DNA of 64,000 bases from positions 124,001 to 188,000 of the forward strand of contig NZ_WMEA01000004.1 in NCBI RefSeq assembly GCF_021735925.1, written 5' to 3'. Within the stretch, counting starts at the first letter, position 1. Each line of letters starts with the position of its first letter. Shown here one piece after another: positions 1 to 8,371 of this stretch. The notes beneath the pieces are model-generated. The model saw only the letters and a program-made list of their open reading frames with translations. It had not been told where the DNA came from and did no database searches. The stretch comes from Loktanella sp. M215 (GTDB lineage Bacteria; Pseudomonadota; Alphaproteobacteria; Rhodobacterales; Rhodobacteraceae). The position numbers and the translations under genes were made by a program.

Positions 1-323
1 CTCGCCGCCTCGGCGCTAACGTCGCTGCTTTCGGCAAAGGGGCGTCCCACGAAATCGGGCGCAAACTGAAGCCCGACAATCTGCTGACGTCCGTCGGCCA
101 TCAGCTTACTCAGCTTGACGATCCCGCTCAGGATGTTTGCGTATCCGTCCGTTGGAACACCCGCCGCGACAAGCTCTGTTCCCGCCTCGACCTCGCGCCG
201 GCCCGTCTGGCGTCCGAGCTGCTGCAACTGCTTGGGATCGAGCGCGCCGCAAATGCCCCTGTGGCGCGCTTCGCAGGCCTGACAGAGCACCGGTATATCG
301 GAATTGTGTATGTCGATTCGCAT
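1..323 (-). CDS. FNR/CRP-family transcriptional regulator (N-terminal part, runs off window)
   Basis: The frame stays open from an ATG at 321-323 to the left edge, giving about 107 residues; the C-terminal HTH lies outside the window. The N-terminus has Cys14, Cys17 and Cys25 (CQACEARHRGIC), the cluster-ligand pattern of oxygen-sensing FNR/FnrL proteins. It is followed by a cyclic-nucleotide-binding-type fold with IVKLSKLMADGRQQIVGL and DFVGRP, which closely matches the FnrL family. FNR proteins bind a [4Fe-4S] cluster and switch on genes when oxygen is scarce. The gene is divergent from pseudoazurin/nirK, and an FNR-like half-palindrome lies between them, so it probably controls them. The Cys motif favours FNR over the heme-type NnrR/DNR, but the missing half prevents a firm subfamily call. 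Confidence 0.88.
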   Translation of the reverse strand, partial: MRIDIHNSDIPVLCQACEARHRGICGALDPKQLQQLGRQTGRREVEAGTELVAAGVPTDGYANILSGIVKLSKLMADGRQQIVGLQFAPDFVGRPFAESSDVSAEAA

Positions 324-647
324 GGCAACGTCCTCTCTTATGACGGTAGCCCCGACACTCGACCTTTACCTAAAGAGGAAATGCGCAGCTATTGAATGCG
401 GGCTCGCAAATTTGCGAAGGCCCATATGTCCGCATCACATGTCTACAGGAAAACCAGAGGCGTCGCTAACGGTTTTCATCATTGGCGCTCCGGGCGGCAT
501 TCGGGGGCGCAGGGCAAAGGCCACAGGCCATGCATCTCCGGTACGAATTCATTTGAAATGATCTGTGAAATGTTTGCGCTAGATCAACATGGTTTTGCAT
601 CGATGGCCTATCGTTGTCTTGAAATTCAGACTTGGAAGGAATTCGAC
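324..647. other. Divergent intergenic region between the fnr-type gene and pseudoazurin
   Basis: No convincing gene is seen. Long open frames here run into pseudoazurin without a ribosome-binding site. The region holds a perfect 14-bp palindrome, TCGCAAATTTGCGA (404-417), and an FNR/NNR-like site at 574-587. It probably carries both divergent promoters. Confidence 0.6.
574..587 (+). promoter_or_regulatory. Candidate FNR/NNR-type box upstream of pseudoazurin-nirK
   Basis: TTGCGCTAGATCAA resembles the FNR/NNR consensus TTGAT-N4-ATCAA: the right half is perfect and the left half matches in the first three bases. It lies about 60 bp before the pseudoazurin start, a plausible position for activation under low oxygen or nitric oxide. 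The assignment rests on similarity and context only. Confidence 0.5.
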
Positions 648-1079
648 ATGCTCAAGCAAATCATCTTCGGTCTCGCAACAGGGGTACTGCTTGCGGGAAG
701 TGCTGTCGCCGAAACCTACGAGGTGCAGATGCTTAATCGCAGTGGCACCGACACGATGGCGTTCGAGCCCGCCTTCTTGCGGATCGCCCCCGGTGACACA
801 GTCAAATTTATCGCGACCGACAAGGGGCACAACGCCGAGATCATCGACGGCATGCTCCCGGACGGAGCCGAGGCCTTCCAAGGAAAGGTCAACGAGGAAA
901 TCGAGGTCCAGTTGGATGTTGAAGGCCTCTACGCCGTCAAATGCCTTCCTCATTTTTCGATGGGCATGGTGATGACGATTGCTGTCGGTGCGGATGAGAC
1001 CCCACCCGAGGGATATCTCGAAGGACGCCTGCCACCCCGCGCAAAAGAGCGTCTGACCGCGCAACTTGAAGGTCTCTGA
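648..1079 (+). CDS. paz: Pseudoazurin (blue copper electron carrier)
   Basis: This 143-residue periplasmic type 1 copper protein donates electrons to copper nitrite reductase. A signal peptide ends near residue 21 (SAVA|ETYEV). The copper ligands are visible as His61 (DKGHNAE) and Cys99, His102 and Met107 (KCLPHFSMGM), with the C-x2-H-x4-M spacing of pseudoazurins. Mature length, about 122 residues, is normal. I chose the ATG at 648 because GGAAGGA lies just before it and the signal peptide begins there; the open frame extends much further upstream but without coding character. nirK follows 66 bp downstream, so the two probably form an electron donor/acceptor pair expressed together. Confidence 0.95.
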   Translation: MLKQIIFGLATGVLLAGSAVAETYEVQMLNRSGTDTMAFEPAFLRIAPGDTVKFIATDKGHNAEIIDGMLPDGAEAFQGKVNEEIEVQLDVEGLYAVKCLPHFSMGMVMTIAVGADETPPEGYLEGRLPPRAKERLTAQLEGL

Positions 1080-1090
1080 GCTCATCCACG

Positions 1091-1113
1091 CGGGTGCGCA
1101 AGCGGTGCACCCG
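1091..1113 (+). other. Hairpin between pseudoazurin and nirK
   Basis: CGGGTGC (1091-1097) and GCACCCG (1107-1113) form a perfect 7-bp stem with a 9-base loop. No T-tract follows, so it is more likely an mRNA stability or processing element that uncouples the levels of pseudoazurin and nirK than a terminator. Confidence 0.45.
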
Positions 1114-1145
1114 TGCGCCCGCAGCCTGACACAAGGAAACACATC

Positions 1146-2363
1146 ATGTTACATGATAAGAAAACCGGTACGCTGAACACGAGCCGTCGTAACCTTTTGC
1201 GTGGGACTGCTTTGGCCGGGGCCGCAGCCATGACCGGCACCTTTGCCACGGCCGCTCCGATGCGCCGGCCGTTAACGACGCCATCTCTACGCATGCCAGA
1301 TAATGCGTTCGTACAGGCGCAGGCGCAGCAAATGGCCGAAGCGGAACCCGTCGACTTGTCGGGTTACGAGCGCGTACAACAACGTCTCGTCCGCCCACCC
1401 AATGCCCCCGACCACGATCAGGTCGCAACGGGTGAGCCGAAAATTGTCGAGATCGAGTTAACGGTCGATGAACGTCTCATGGTGGTCGATGAAGATACCG
1501 GCGCGTCGATCTGGGCGATGACCTACAACGGCTCGGTCCCCGGCCCGTTGATCATCGTCCATCAGGGAGACTACGTCGAACTGACGCTCAAAAGCCATAC
1601 GCGGAATGTTCTGGAACATAACATCGACTTTCACGCCTCGACCGGCGGGTTGGGCGGCGGTGCGCTGACTCATATCTACCCTGGTGAAGAGACCGTGTTG
1701 CGCTGGAAGGCCACGAAAGCCGGATGTTTTACCTACCACTGCGCCCCGGGTGGCGCGATGATCCCCTACCATGTCTGCCACGGCATGAACGGTGCTGTCA
1801 TGGTGCTGCCGCGTGACGGTCTGAAAGATCGTGATGGGAACGCCCTGCCCTACGACAAGATCGCCTATATCGGTGAGCAGGATTATTATTTGCCGATGGA
1901 CGAAGATGGCACCTATCGGACCTATCGCAATGCCGGTGACGATTATGCCGATTCACTTGCCGCCATGCGCACTCTCACGCCCAGCCATGTGGTGTTCAAC
2001 GGCGCTGTCGGTGCGCTTACCGGCAACCGGGCAATAACCGCAGAAGTGGGTCAGACCGTGCTGATGATCCACAACCAGTGCAATCGCGACAGCCGTCCGC
2101 ACCTGATTGGTGGACATGGCGCGTTCGTCTGGGAAAGTTCCTTCACCGATCCGCCACTGACCGGAATGGAAACATGGTTCGTCCGTGGCGGCAGCGCCGT
2201 TGCAGCCATGTACACGTTCGAGCAGCCAGGGGTGTACGCCTACGTGAACCATAACCTCATCGAAGGCGCGCTTTTAGGTGCAACGGCGCATTTCAGTGTC
2301 GGTGGCGTATGGAACAACGCACTCATGGAGCAGGTCGTCGCCCCCCGCACAATGGAGACATAA
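1146..2363 (+). CDS. nirK: Copper-containing nitrite reductase
   Basis: NirK reduces nitrite to nitric oxide in the periplasm. The 405-residue protein begins with a twin-arginine signal (SRRNLLRG, residues 13-20), as expected for a folded copper enzyme exported by Tat. Type 1 copper ligands are His158, Cys199, His209 and Met214; type 2 ligands are His163, His198 and the later His in [13 protein letters not shown]; Asp161 in HNIDFH is the usual catalytic Asp. The start is the ATG at 1146 with AAGGAAA before it; a GTG at 1113 would add 11 residues. The segment [11 protein letters not shown] is one residue longer than in many NirKs. No nitric oxide reductase or NirV gene follows, so the next denitrification step, if present, is encoded elsewhere. 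Confidence 0.96.
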   Translation: MLHDKKTGTLNTSRRNLLRGTALAGAAAMTGTFATAAPMRRPLTTPSLRMPDNAFVQAQAQQMAEAEPVDLSGYERVQQRLVRPPNAPDHDQVATGEPKIVEIELTVDERLMVVDEDTGASIWAMTYNGSVPGPLIIVHQGDYVELTLKSHTRNVLEHNIDFHASTGGLGGGALTHIYPGEETVLRWKATKAGCFTYHCAPGGAMIPYHVCHGMNGAVMVLPRDGLKDRDGNALPYDKIAYIGEQDYYLPMDEDGTYRTYRNAGDDYADSLAAMRTLTPSHVVFNGAVGALTGNRAITAEVGQTVLMIHNQCNRDSRPHLIGGHGAFVWESSFTDPPLTGMETWFVRGGSAVAAMYTFEQPGVYAYVNHNLIEGALLGATAHFSVGGVWNNALMEQVVAPRTMET

Positions 2364-2593
2364 CCTGTGAATGCACTATTTCAATTGGAACCTCCAAAAC
2401 CAACGAATAGTCACCCAGTCTTTCAACGCAAAGATAACATGTCGCACTGTTAAATTGCTAAGCAAAGGGAAAGGGTATTTGATCGAACAAACGGGTAGGA
2501 CCAGAATTTGCATGAAAAATCCAATCGTGTCAAATTTTCTTGGCAATAACAATAATATATTTCCATACGTTAAGTACTGAGAGGCGAATGCCA

Positions 2594-3133
2594 ATGAATT
2601 ATCTCATTATTTTCGAAACCGGAGAAGGCCAAACGCGCAAGATTGTCGCCTTTGTTGAGCGGCAAATAATGATCGCTGGCCATAAAGTTCGCATCTATAA
2701 TTCTGAAGGCAGACCCGCCGGGTTGTCTTTCGATGACATAGACAAGGTGGTGCTGGCTGCACCCGTCCATGAACGGCGCCATCCAAAAGATTTCGAAGGT
2801 GTGGTTTCCACTCACATCAAGGCACTGAAGGCGCGCCCTACCTTGCTTCTCTCGATCAGCCTCAAAGCAGCATTTCCTGAGGGACTGGAAGAAGCGCAAG
2901 ATTATTTGACGGAAATGAAGATGAGGACGGGTTTCAACCCAGACCATGAGGCGTCAATAGCAGGCGCCGTCCGTCCCCAAGCCTATGGCTATTTCGAGAG
3001 CCAAGTCGTCCAATACGTCCTGCTAGAGGGACGCGACGTAAACATTATCGACGGCATCCGCGAGTTTACTGATTGGGACCGGCTTGCTGCCATTTCTGCG
3101 TCGTTTTTGACCTGCAACCCGTCACAAAATTAG
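2594..3133 (+). CDS. Flavodoxin-domain protein (HemG-like)
   Basis: The protein has about 179 residues. The N-terminus LIIFETGEGQTRKIV is the FMN phosphate-binding loop of flavodoxins (pattern T-x-[ST]-G-x-T), and the length and layout resemble HemG-type menaquinone-dependent protoporphyrinogen oxidases. Family knowledge suggests FMN-linked redox work, possibly the protoporphyrinogen-oxidation step of anaerobic heme synthesis, which would suit a low-oxygen nirK neighbourhood; the exact substrate is inferred. I prefer the ATG at 2594, which is 9 bases after GAGAGG; a second ATG at 2588 lies very close to that site. The region 2364-2593 upstream is AT-rich and probably holds its own promoter. 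A strong hairpin follows the stop. Confidence 0.7.
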   Translation: MNYLIIFETGEGQTRKIVAFVERQIMIAGHKVRIYNSEGRPAGLSFDDIDKVVLAAPVHERRHPKDFEGVVSTHIKALKARPTLLLSISLKAAFPEGLEEAQDYLTEMKMRTGFNPDHEASIAGAVRPQAYGYFESQVVQYVLLEGRDVNIIDGIREFTDWDRLAAISASFLTCNPSQN

Positions 3134-3139
3134 GCTTAT

Positions 3140-3168
3140 GCGATATGTCAGCAGTACTGACATATTGC
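3140..3168. terminator. Inverted repeat after the flavodoxin gene (possible bidirectional terminator or operator)
   Basis: ATATGTCAG (3143-3151) and CTGACATAT (3157-3165) form a perfect 9-bp stem with loop CAGTA; adding a G-T pair and two outer pairs extends it to 12. It sits 7 bp after the flavodoxin stop and 68 bp beyond the end of the convergent S21 gene. There is no clear T-run, so a protein-binding palindrome is also possible. Confidence 0.45.
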
Positions 3169-3235
3169 ATATCATCGGCAGCTAAACAGCCCCCAATAGC
3201 CGGATCAGGTTTGATGATATGCGGAAGTCGTGTGT

Positions 3236-3442
3236 TTAAAGGAGGCCTTCGCGTTCCGCTTTCTTGCGAGCAAGTTTCCTTTGCCGACGGACAGCTTCAG
3301 CTTTTTCGCGCGCCTTGCGAACAGACGGTTTTTCGAAATGCTGCTTAAGCCGCATCTCACGAAAAACACCTTCGCCTTGAAGTTTTTTCTTCAGAACGCG
3401 CAACGCCTGGTCGACGTTGTTGTCACGAACGCTGACAAGCAT
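3236..3442 (-). CDS. rpsU: 30S ribosomal protein S21
   Basis: The 68-residue basic protein begins [20 protein letters not shown] and ends [13 protein letters not shown], matching bS21 along its full length. S21 helps the 30S subunit pair with the Shine-Dalgarno sequence during initiation. The start ATG at 3442 follows GGTGAAG at good spacing. S21 is normally chromosomal, so a copy on a replicon carrying repABC is notable: it could be a second paralogue, as many alphaproteobacteria have more than one, or show that this replicon carries core genes. No other ribosomal gene is nearby. Confidence 0.93.
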   Translation of the reverse strand: MLVSVRDNNVDQALRVLKKKLQGEGVFREMRLKQHFEKPSVRKAREKAEAVRRQRKLARKKAEREGLL

Positions 3443-3742
3443 ATGAACTTCACCATGTTGGTATGTGTTAAATCAGGAATACGATAACTTTCGGATTCAG
3501 CAAGTCTGTAAGGCACATCATTGCAAAAAATTCTGCCCCTTGCCGACCGTGGCGGACACTGCCTGATGATCAGGAAGCATCAGTCATCACGCTGAGGCAT
3601 ATCGTTGAGTTGATCTGTCATTGACGTGACTGCATGCACCTCTTTGATCTGATCCGTAAATCAGGTTGCTGGACATAATATTTCGTGAGTCGCTATACTC
3701 TCATAACAATGATCAATTTTTAGATGACTGAGTGAAAAATCG
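3443..3742. other. Divergent intergenic region between rpsU and the RsbQ-like gene
   Basis: No gene is supported in these 300 bases. The stretch is AT-richer than its surroundings and must hold the divergent promoters for rpsU and the hydrolase gene; I could not fix a specific -35/-10 pair with confidence. Confidence 0.5.
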
Positions 3743-4549
3743 ATGCGCCCCAGTGAGCGAAACGCCGTGTCGATCAATGGTCAAGGCGACACGCCAGTCG
3801 TCTTCCTGCACGGCTATGGTTGCGACAGCGGAATGTGGCGCGCGATTTTACCCGCCTTTCAGGACAGCTTCAGGACGGTCGCCTACGATCTCACCGGATC
3901 GGGGCGGTCCGATGCGACCGCCTATTATCCGGCACGTTATGCCTCGCTGACGGCCCATGCTGACGACTTGATCGCCATTCTGGAGGATCTGGACCTTCGC
4001 GACGTGATTGCCATCGGACACTCCATCAGTGCGATGACGATTGGTCTGGACGCAACGCGGCGTCCCGATCTGATCGGGCGGCTGGTCATGGTCTGCCCGT
4101 CGCCCAGCTACATCGACGATGGAAATTATACGGGTGGCTTCACCAAGGCCGACCTGCTGGACCTGATTGATGTGCTGGACGCGAACTATTTGGGCTGGGC
4201 GCGCCAGATGGCACCAGCCATCATCGGTGCGGCGTCGCAGCCCGAACTGGGCCATCTGCTGACCGACAGCTTCTGCCGGACCGACCCGGACATCGCACGG
4301 CACTTTGCCAAGGTGACGTTCCTGCAGGATCACAGGGCCGAGGTAAAGGACATCGCACAGCCGACGCTGATCCTGCAGTGTCGTGACGATGTCCTTGTTC
4401 CGCCGCAGGTTGGCGACTGGATGGTGGCCCACATGCCCGATGCCAGTCTGACCGTGCTGGATGCGACGGGGCACTGCCCCCACATGAGTGCGCCAGCGCT
4501 GACGGCAGATGCCATCATGCGGTTCCTGCGCACGCCGGTTGCGGCCTGA
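3743..4549 (+). CDS. RsbQ/KAI2-like alpha/beta hydrolase
   Basis: This 268-residue single-domain alpha/beta hydrolase is the same length as Bacillus RsbQ (269). The catalytic triad is Ser94 (GHSISAM), Asp215 (CRDDVLVP) and His244 (GHCPHMS); GHCPHMS and the nucleophile elbow are typical of RsbQ and of the related plant receptors KAI2 and D14. There is no signal peptide, so it acts in the cytoplasm. RsbQ works with the PAS-domain phosphatase RsbP to signal energy stress. Here the next gene, 8 bp downstream, encodes a PAS-domain histidine kinase, so a comparable hydrolase-to-PAS signalling pair is likely, probably through a small ligand that is hydrolysed. The ligand is unknown. Confidence 0.85.
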   Translation: MRPSERNAVSINGQGDTPVVFLHGYGCDSGMWRAILPAFQDSFRTVAYDLTGSGRSDATAYYPARYASLTAHADDLIAILEDLDLRDVIAIGHSISAMTIGLDATRRPDLIGRLVMVCPSPSYIDDGNYTGGFTKADLLDLIDVLDANYLGWARQMAPAIIGAASQPELGHLLTDSFCRTDPDIARHFAKVTFLQDHRAEVKDIAQPTLILQCRDDVLVPPQVGDWMVAHMPDASLTVLDATGHCPHMSAPALTADAIMRFLRTPVAA

Positions 4550-4557
4550 CGACCCCC

Positions 4558-5893
4558 GTGGACCGGCAGGCTCAAATAAAGGCTTGGCCCTGCGGTCTGA
4601 TCGAAGTGGACGGCGTAGGCCGGGTCAGCGTCTTGAACGCACGGATGGCGGGTTGGCTGGGGTTGGCTGACGATACTTGTGACCTGAACCTGCATGACTT
4701 GCTGCCGCGCCCCGTGCGGATCTACTATGAAACGCATCTTCGCCCGCTCCTGTTGGTAGAAGGTGCGCTGGACGAGGTTTCTGTCGACTTCCTGCGCGGC
4801 GACGGCACGCGGTTCGGGACCTATATGAACGCATCCGCCGACATTATTGACGGCCAGGTCGAGCGGATCAGAATGGCTGTCTTTCGCCACGACGCCCGCA
4901 AGTCGTTCGAGGAGGAGCTCATCGCCCGCCGCCGGGAAAGCGACGTCTTCAAGGTGCTGGTGGCGTCTTCGCCGCAGGCCGTTATCTCGGTCGACGACGG
5001 GATGATCGTGCGGACATGGAACACCGCAGCGACCAATCTGTTCGGCTACGCCGCGGACACACTCATTGGAGAACCTGTGGGTTCAGTCCTGCTATCAACA
5101 GACACGCGCGGGACCTTCGCGACGTCCCTGGCGCGCGCCATGACCGGCGAGGTTGTGCGCGAGGAGACCGTGCGCATCCACCGCGACGGGCATCCTATTG
5201 CCGTCGAGGCGTCCATGGCCGCCGTCCATGACGAATTGGGTCAGGTATTCGGCGTCGTGATGACCTACACGAACATCAGCCAACGCAAGACAGCGGAGGC
5301 GGAGGCGCGCAACCTTTTGCTCGAGCTCAACCACCGCGCCAAGAATGTGCTGTCGATCGTGCAGGTGATCGCGCGACAGACCGGCCGATTGCACGACGGT
5401 CCCGATTTTCACGCGATGCTGTCGCAGCGCCTTGCCAGCCTGATTTCCAATCAGGAAAGCTTGGTTCACAAGGATGGTCGCAATGCCGATCTGGCGCAAC
5501 TCGTGCGGGCGCAATTCTCTCATCTGGTCGACCCGTTAGCACCGACGCTGACCTTCAATGGACCAGACCTGCTGCTGAGCCGCGAAGCGTCGCAGGCTAT
5601 CGGCATGGCGATCTTTGAACTTGTCACGAACGCGGTCAAATACGGTGCGCTATCGCAACCGGCCGGCCGTGTGTCGTTGCTGTGGACCGTTAGCGACGGC
5701 CTCGAATCCGACACTCGACATGGTCTGGCAGGAAGAGGGCGGACCGGTCGTCACGGCGCCCAAACGTCAGGGCTTTGGATTCCAAGTCACGGGGCCGATC
5801 CTCGAGAACGTAACAGGCGGCCAAACTACACACGCGTTCGGTGAGGACGGTTTTTGCTGGATCTATACCGCGCCAATTGATCGGCTCACCTGA
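4558..5893 (+). CDS. PAS-PAS HWE-family sensor histidine kinase, C-terminus frameshifted
   Basis: A GTG start at 4558 follows the hydrolase gene closely. Residues about 10-115 and 130-245 are PAS-like (the second has SPQAVISVDDGMIVRTWN). An H-box follows (LELNHRAKNVLSIVQ, His259), then an N-box-like segment, ELVTNAVKYGALS. The ATPase end is broken: the first frame runs into unrelated sequence to a stop at 5844, whereas the next frame continues the family pattern (LDMVWQEEGGPVV, RQGFGFQV) to 5893. Removing one G near 5698 restores SDASNPTLDMVWQEEGG. The W-x-E and glycine box needed for ATP binding are therefore lost unless the indel is a sequencing error. HWE kinases usually phosphorylate single-domain regulators of the general stress response; no response regulator is adjacent. 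The kinase is probably paired with the upstream RsbQ-like hydrolase. Confidence 0.8.
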
Positions 5894-5972
5894 ACGGTTG
5901 CCTGTCAGCAGATGCTTGCGACCAAGAACCTGGAACGACCGCTATGCGGACAATACGGCCTTAAAAGAAAAC

Positions 5973-5999
5973 TTGACCCGCACCTTTTATATCTATAAT
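5973..5999 (+). promoter_or_regulatory. Probable arsR promoter
   Basis: TTGACC (5973-5978) and TATAAT (5994-5999) form a near-consensus pair with a short 15-base spacer. The -10 box ends only 9 bases before the arsR ATG at 6009, so transcription should start a few bases from or at the start codon, and no Shine-Dalgarno sequence is present. A nearly leaderless arsR mRNA is the simplest reading. The ArsR operator is expected to overlap here. Confidence 0.6.
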
Positions 6000-6008
6000 T
6001 CTTGATGT

Positions 6009-6341
6009 ATGGATAAGAATAATGCACTCGACGCTTTTGCCGCTCTCAGTCAAGCCACCCGGCTCGATGTGTTTCGTCTTCTCATCAAAGCTGGCGAGGC
6101 CGGTATGTCGGCTGGCGACATCAGCGACACCCTCGGGGTCCGTCAAAACACGATGTCGACCAACCTCGCGATCCTCGCGCGTTCAGGCTTGATCCGGAGT
6201 GAGCGCGAGGGGCGCAGCATCCGCTACTTTGCGGACATGGACGGAATGCGCGGTCTCCTGGCTTTTTTGATGGAGGATTGCTGCGGCGGTCGCCCGGAGC
6301 TGTGCCAGCCGGTCATCAACGAACTTGCCTGCGCCTGTTAG
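6009..6341 (+). CDS. arsR: ArsR-family arsenite-responsive repressor
   Basis: The 110-residue winged-helix protein has recognition region GVRQNTMSTNLAILARSGLI (residues about 43-62) and wing EREGRSIRYF. The C-terminal tail has Cys91, Cys92, Cys99, Cys108 and Cys110 (EDCCGG, ELCQ, ACAC), which probably form the As(III)/Sb(III) site. The E. coli type instead uses cysteines in the DNA-binding helix, so the sensing site here is of the C-terminal kind. It should repress the ars operon until arsenite binds. It is first in a tightly packed operon, arsR-arsC-acr3-arsC-arsH. The promoter lies almost on the start codon. Confidence 0.93.
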   Translation: MDKNNALDAFAALSQATRLDVFRLLIKAGEAGMSAGDISDTLGVRQNTMSTNLAILARSGLIRSEREGRSIRYFADMDGMRGLLAFLMEDCCGGRPELCQPVINELACAC

Positions 6342-6350
6342 GAGACGGAC

Positions 6351-6860
6351 ATGACCAAGGAAGTCTACAACGTCCTGTTCCTTTGCACCGGAAACTCTGC
6401 TCGGTCGATCATCGCAGAAGCCATCATGAACCGGGAGAGGATGGGCAAATTCAAGGCTTATTCAGCCGGATCGAAGCCGGGATCTGCACCACACCCCTAC
6501 ACGCTCGATCTGCTTCGGGGCCTGCACCACGACACCGGCTTTGCACGATCCAAAAGTTGGGATGAATTTGCCGGCTCCGATGCGCCGCAGATGGATTTCG
6601 TGTTTACCGTCTGCGACAACGCAGCGGCCGAAGAATGTCCATTCTGGCCGGGTCAGCCGATGACCGCCCATTGGGGCGTGCCTGATCCTGTAAAGGTCGA
6701 AGGTCCCGAAGCCGTCAAGCGGCTCGCCTTCGCGGAAACCTACCGGATGCTCCGCAGCCGCATTTCCATCTTCGTCAGCCTGCCGCTCGGCTCGCTTGAT
6801 CGGATGGCTCTGCAACGCAACCTCGATGACATTGGCAAGTCTGCCGCCAAAGCCGACTGA
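6351..6860 (+). CDS. arsC: Arsenate reductase, low-molecular-weight phosphatase family
   Basis: The 169-residue protein has the C-x5-R loop (LCTGNSARS, Cys12-Arg18) of thioredoxin-coupled or mycothiol/glutathione-coupled LMW-PTP arsenate reductases, followed by AEAIMNRE and SAGSKPG. It reduces As(V) to As(III) for export by Acr3. Cys99 or nearby residues in FVFTVCDNAAAEECPFW supply the usual resolving cysteines. The gene starts 9 bp after arsR. The operon also has a second, unrelated arsenate reductase, so the step is duplicated by two protein folds. Confidence 0.93.
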   Translation: MTKEVYNVLFLCTGNSARSIIAEAIMNRERMGKFKAYSAGSKPGSAPHPYTLDLLRGLHHDTGFARSKSWDEFAGSDAPQMDFVFTVCDNAAAEECPFWPGQPMTAHWGVPDPVKVEGPEAVKRLAFAETYRMLRSRISIFVSLPLGSLDRMALQRNLDDIGKSAAKAD

Positions 6861-6884
6861 CCCCCACTCTTCTGAAAGCCTGAC

Positions 6885-7952
6885 ATGACCGATACATCGC
6901 TTCCCGCTGCGGCGGGACTGGGACCTTTTGAACGCTGGCTGTCCGTCTGGGTGGCGCTGGCGATTGGCGCAGGGCTATTGCTCGGCAATCTGTTTCCGGG
7001 CGCGTTTGCAGCACTCGCCTCTCTGGAAATTGCGTCAGTCAACTTGCCCGTAGCGGTGCTGATCTGGGCCATGGTCTATCCCATGATGGTGGGTGTGGAT
7101 TTCGGTGTGCTGCGCCAGGTGGGCGACAAGCCCAAGGGGCTGGTCGTCACGCTGGTGGTCAACTGGCTGATCAAGCCCTTCACGATGGCAGCACTCGGTG
7201 TGCTGTTTTTCAACTACGTTTTTGCGGGCCTGATCCCGCCGGATGACGCGCAAGCCTATCTGGCGGGCGTGATCCTGCTGGGGGCGGCACCCTGCACTGC
7301 GATGGTGTTCGTCTGGTCGAACCTGACGCGCGGCGACGCCACCTACACTCTCGTGCAGGTCAGTGTGAATGATGTCGTCATGGTCTTTGCCTTTGCGCCC
7401 ATCGTGGCCTTCCTGCTGGGGGCGACGGACATCGTCGTGCCTTGGGACACCCTGCTGTTGTCGGTCGGCCTCTATGTCATGTTGCCGCTCTTGGTCGGAT
7501 ACCTGACGCGACAGCGCCTGATCGCCAGAGGTGGCGAAGCCGCTGTCAATACCTTTAAGTCTCGCGTTCAGCCGTTCTCGATTATCGGCTTGTTGGTAAC
7601 TGTCATGCTGCTCTTCGCCTTTCAGGGGGAGGTGATCCTTGAGCGCCCGCTGGTGATCGCTCTGATTGCCGTGCCGTTGTTGATCCAGTCCTACGGCATC
7701 TTCTTTCTGGCCTACGGGGCCGCGCGGGCTTGGGGCATCCCGTTCAACGTCGCGGCCCCCTGCGCTCTCATCGGCACGTCCAACTTCTTTGAACTGGCCG
7801 TCGCCGTCGCGATCAGCCTGTTCGGTTTGGGGTCGGGCGCAGCGCTGGCAACGGTCGTTGGCGTGCTGGTGGAAGTGTCGGTCATGCTTTCACTTGTCGC
7901 ATTCGCGAACAGAACACAGCACTGGTTTCCCTCTGAAGGAGGTTCAGCATGA
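6885..7952 (+). CDS. acr3: Acr3-family arsenite efflux permease
   Basis: This 355-residue inner-membrane protein has about ten hydrophobic segments. It carries the Acr3 hallmarks Cys137 ([12 protein letters not shown]) and Glu303 (SNFFELAVA), both needed for arsenite export in characterised members. N-terminal [19 protein letters not shown] and [13 protein letters not shown] are typical. It exports As(III) driven by the proton motive force. The gene lies between the two arsC genes and overlaps the second by four bases (ATGA), indicating translational coupling. Confidence 0.95.
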   Translation: MTDTSLPAAAGLGPFERWLSVWVALAIGAGLLLGNLFPGAFAALASLEIASVNLPVAVLIWAMVYPMMVGVDFGVLRQVGDKPKGLVVTLVVNWLIKPFTMAALGVLFFNYVFAGLIPPDDAQAYLAGVILLGAAPCTAMVFVWSNLTRGDATYTLVQVSVNDVVMVFAFAPIVAFLLGATDIVVPWDTLLLSVGLYVMLPLLVGYLTRQRLIARGGEAAVNTFKSRVQPFSIIGLLVTVMLLFAFQGEVILERPLVIALIAVPLLIQSYGIFFLAYGAARAWGIPFNVAAPCALIGTSNFFELAVAVAISLFGLGSGAALATVVGVLVEVSVMLSLVAFANRTQHWFPSEGGSA

Positions 7953-8371
7953 CCGTCGTCATCCACCACAATCCCGACTGCGGCACGTCCCGCAACGTAC
8001 TGGCGATCATCGCGGCGGCGGGCGAGACTCCGGTGGTCATCTCCTATCTCGACACCGGCTGGACCCGTCCGCAGCTTCTGGCACTGTTTGCTGCCGCCGA
8101 TCTAACGCCGCGTACTGCACTGCGGACGACGAAATCGCCAGCTGAGGCGCTGGGGCTGCTCGATCCTTCCGTGGACGACGACGCAGTTCTTGCCGTGATG
8201 CTGGAGCACCCCGTTCTGGTCAACCGTCCCATCGTCTACTCACCAAAAGGCGTCCGGCTCTGCCGCCCAAGCGAAGCGGTGCTGGATCTTCTCGACCGCC
8301 TGCCCCCCGGACCAATGGCAAAAGAAGACGGCTCGCTGCTGATCGATGCGGAAGGAAACCGCGTTGGCTGA
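7949..8371 (+). CDS. arsC: Arsenate reductase, glutaredoxin-dependent family
   Basis: The 140-residue protein has active-site Cys11 in [15 protein letters not shown], the signature of the thioredoxin-fold ArsC family that uses glutathione and glutaredoxin. [12 protein letters not shown] and [18 protein letters not shown] match the family's substrate-binding arginine regions. It reduces arsenate to arsenite. It overlaps the Acr3 stop as ATGA. Together with the upstream LMW-PTP-type enzyme, the operon encodes two mechanistically different arsenate reductases. Confidence 0.93.
   Translation: MTVVIHHNPDCGTSRNVLAIIAAAGETPVVISYLDTGWTRPQLLALFAAADLTPRTALRTTKSPAEALGLLDPSVDDDAVLAVMLEHPVLVNRPIVYSPKGVRLCRPSEAVLDLLDRLPPGPMAKEDGSLLIDAEGNRVG

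Noticed and set aside
396..647. Upstream extension of the pseudoazurin frame
   Set aside because: It lacks coding character, and the signal peptide with a good ribosome-binding site starts at 648.
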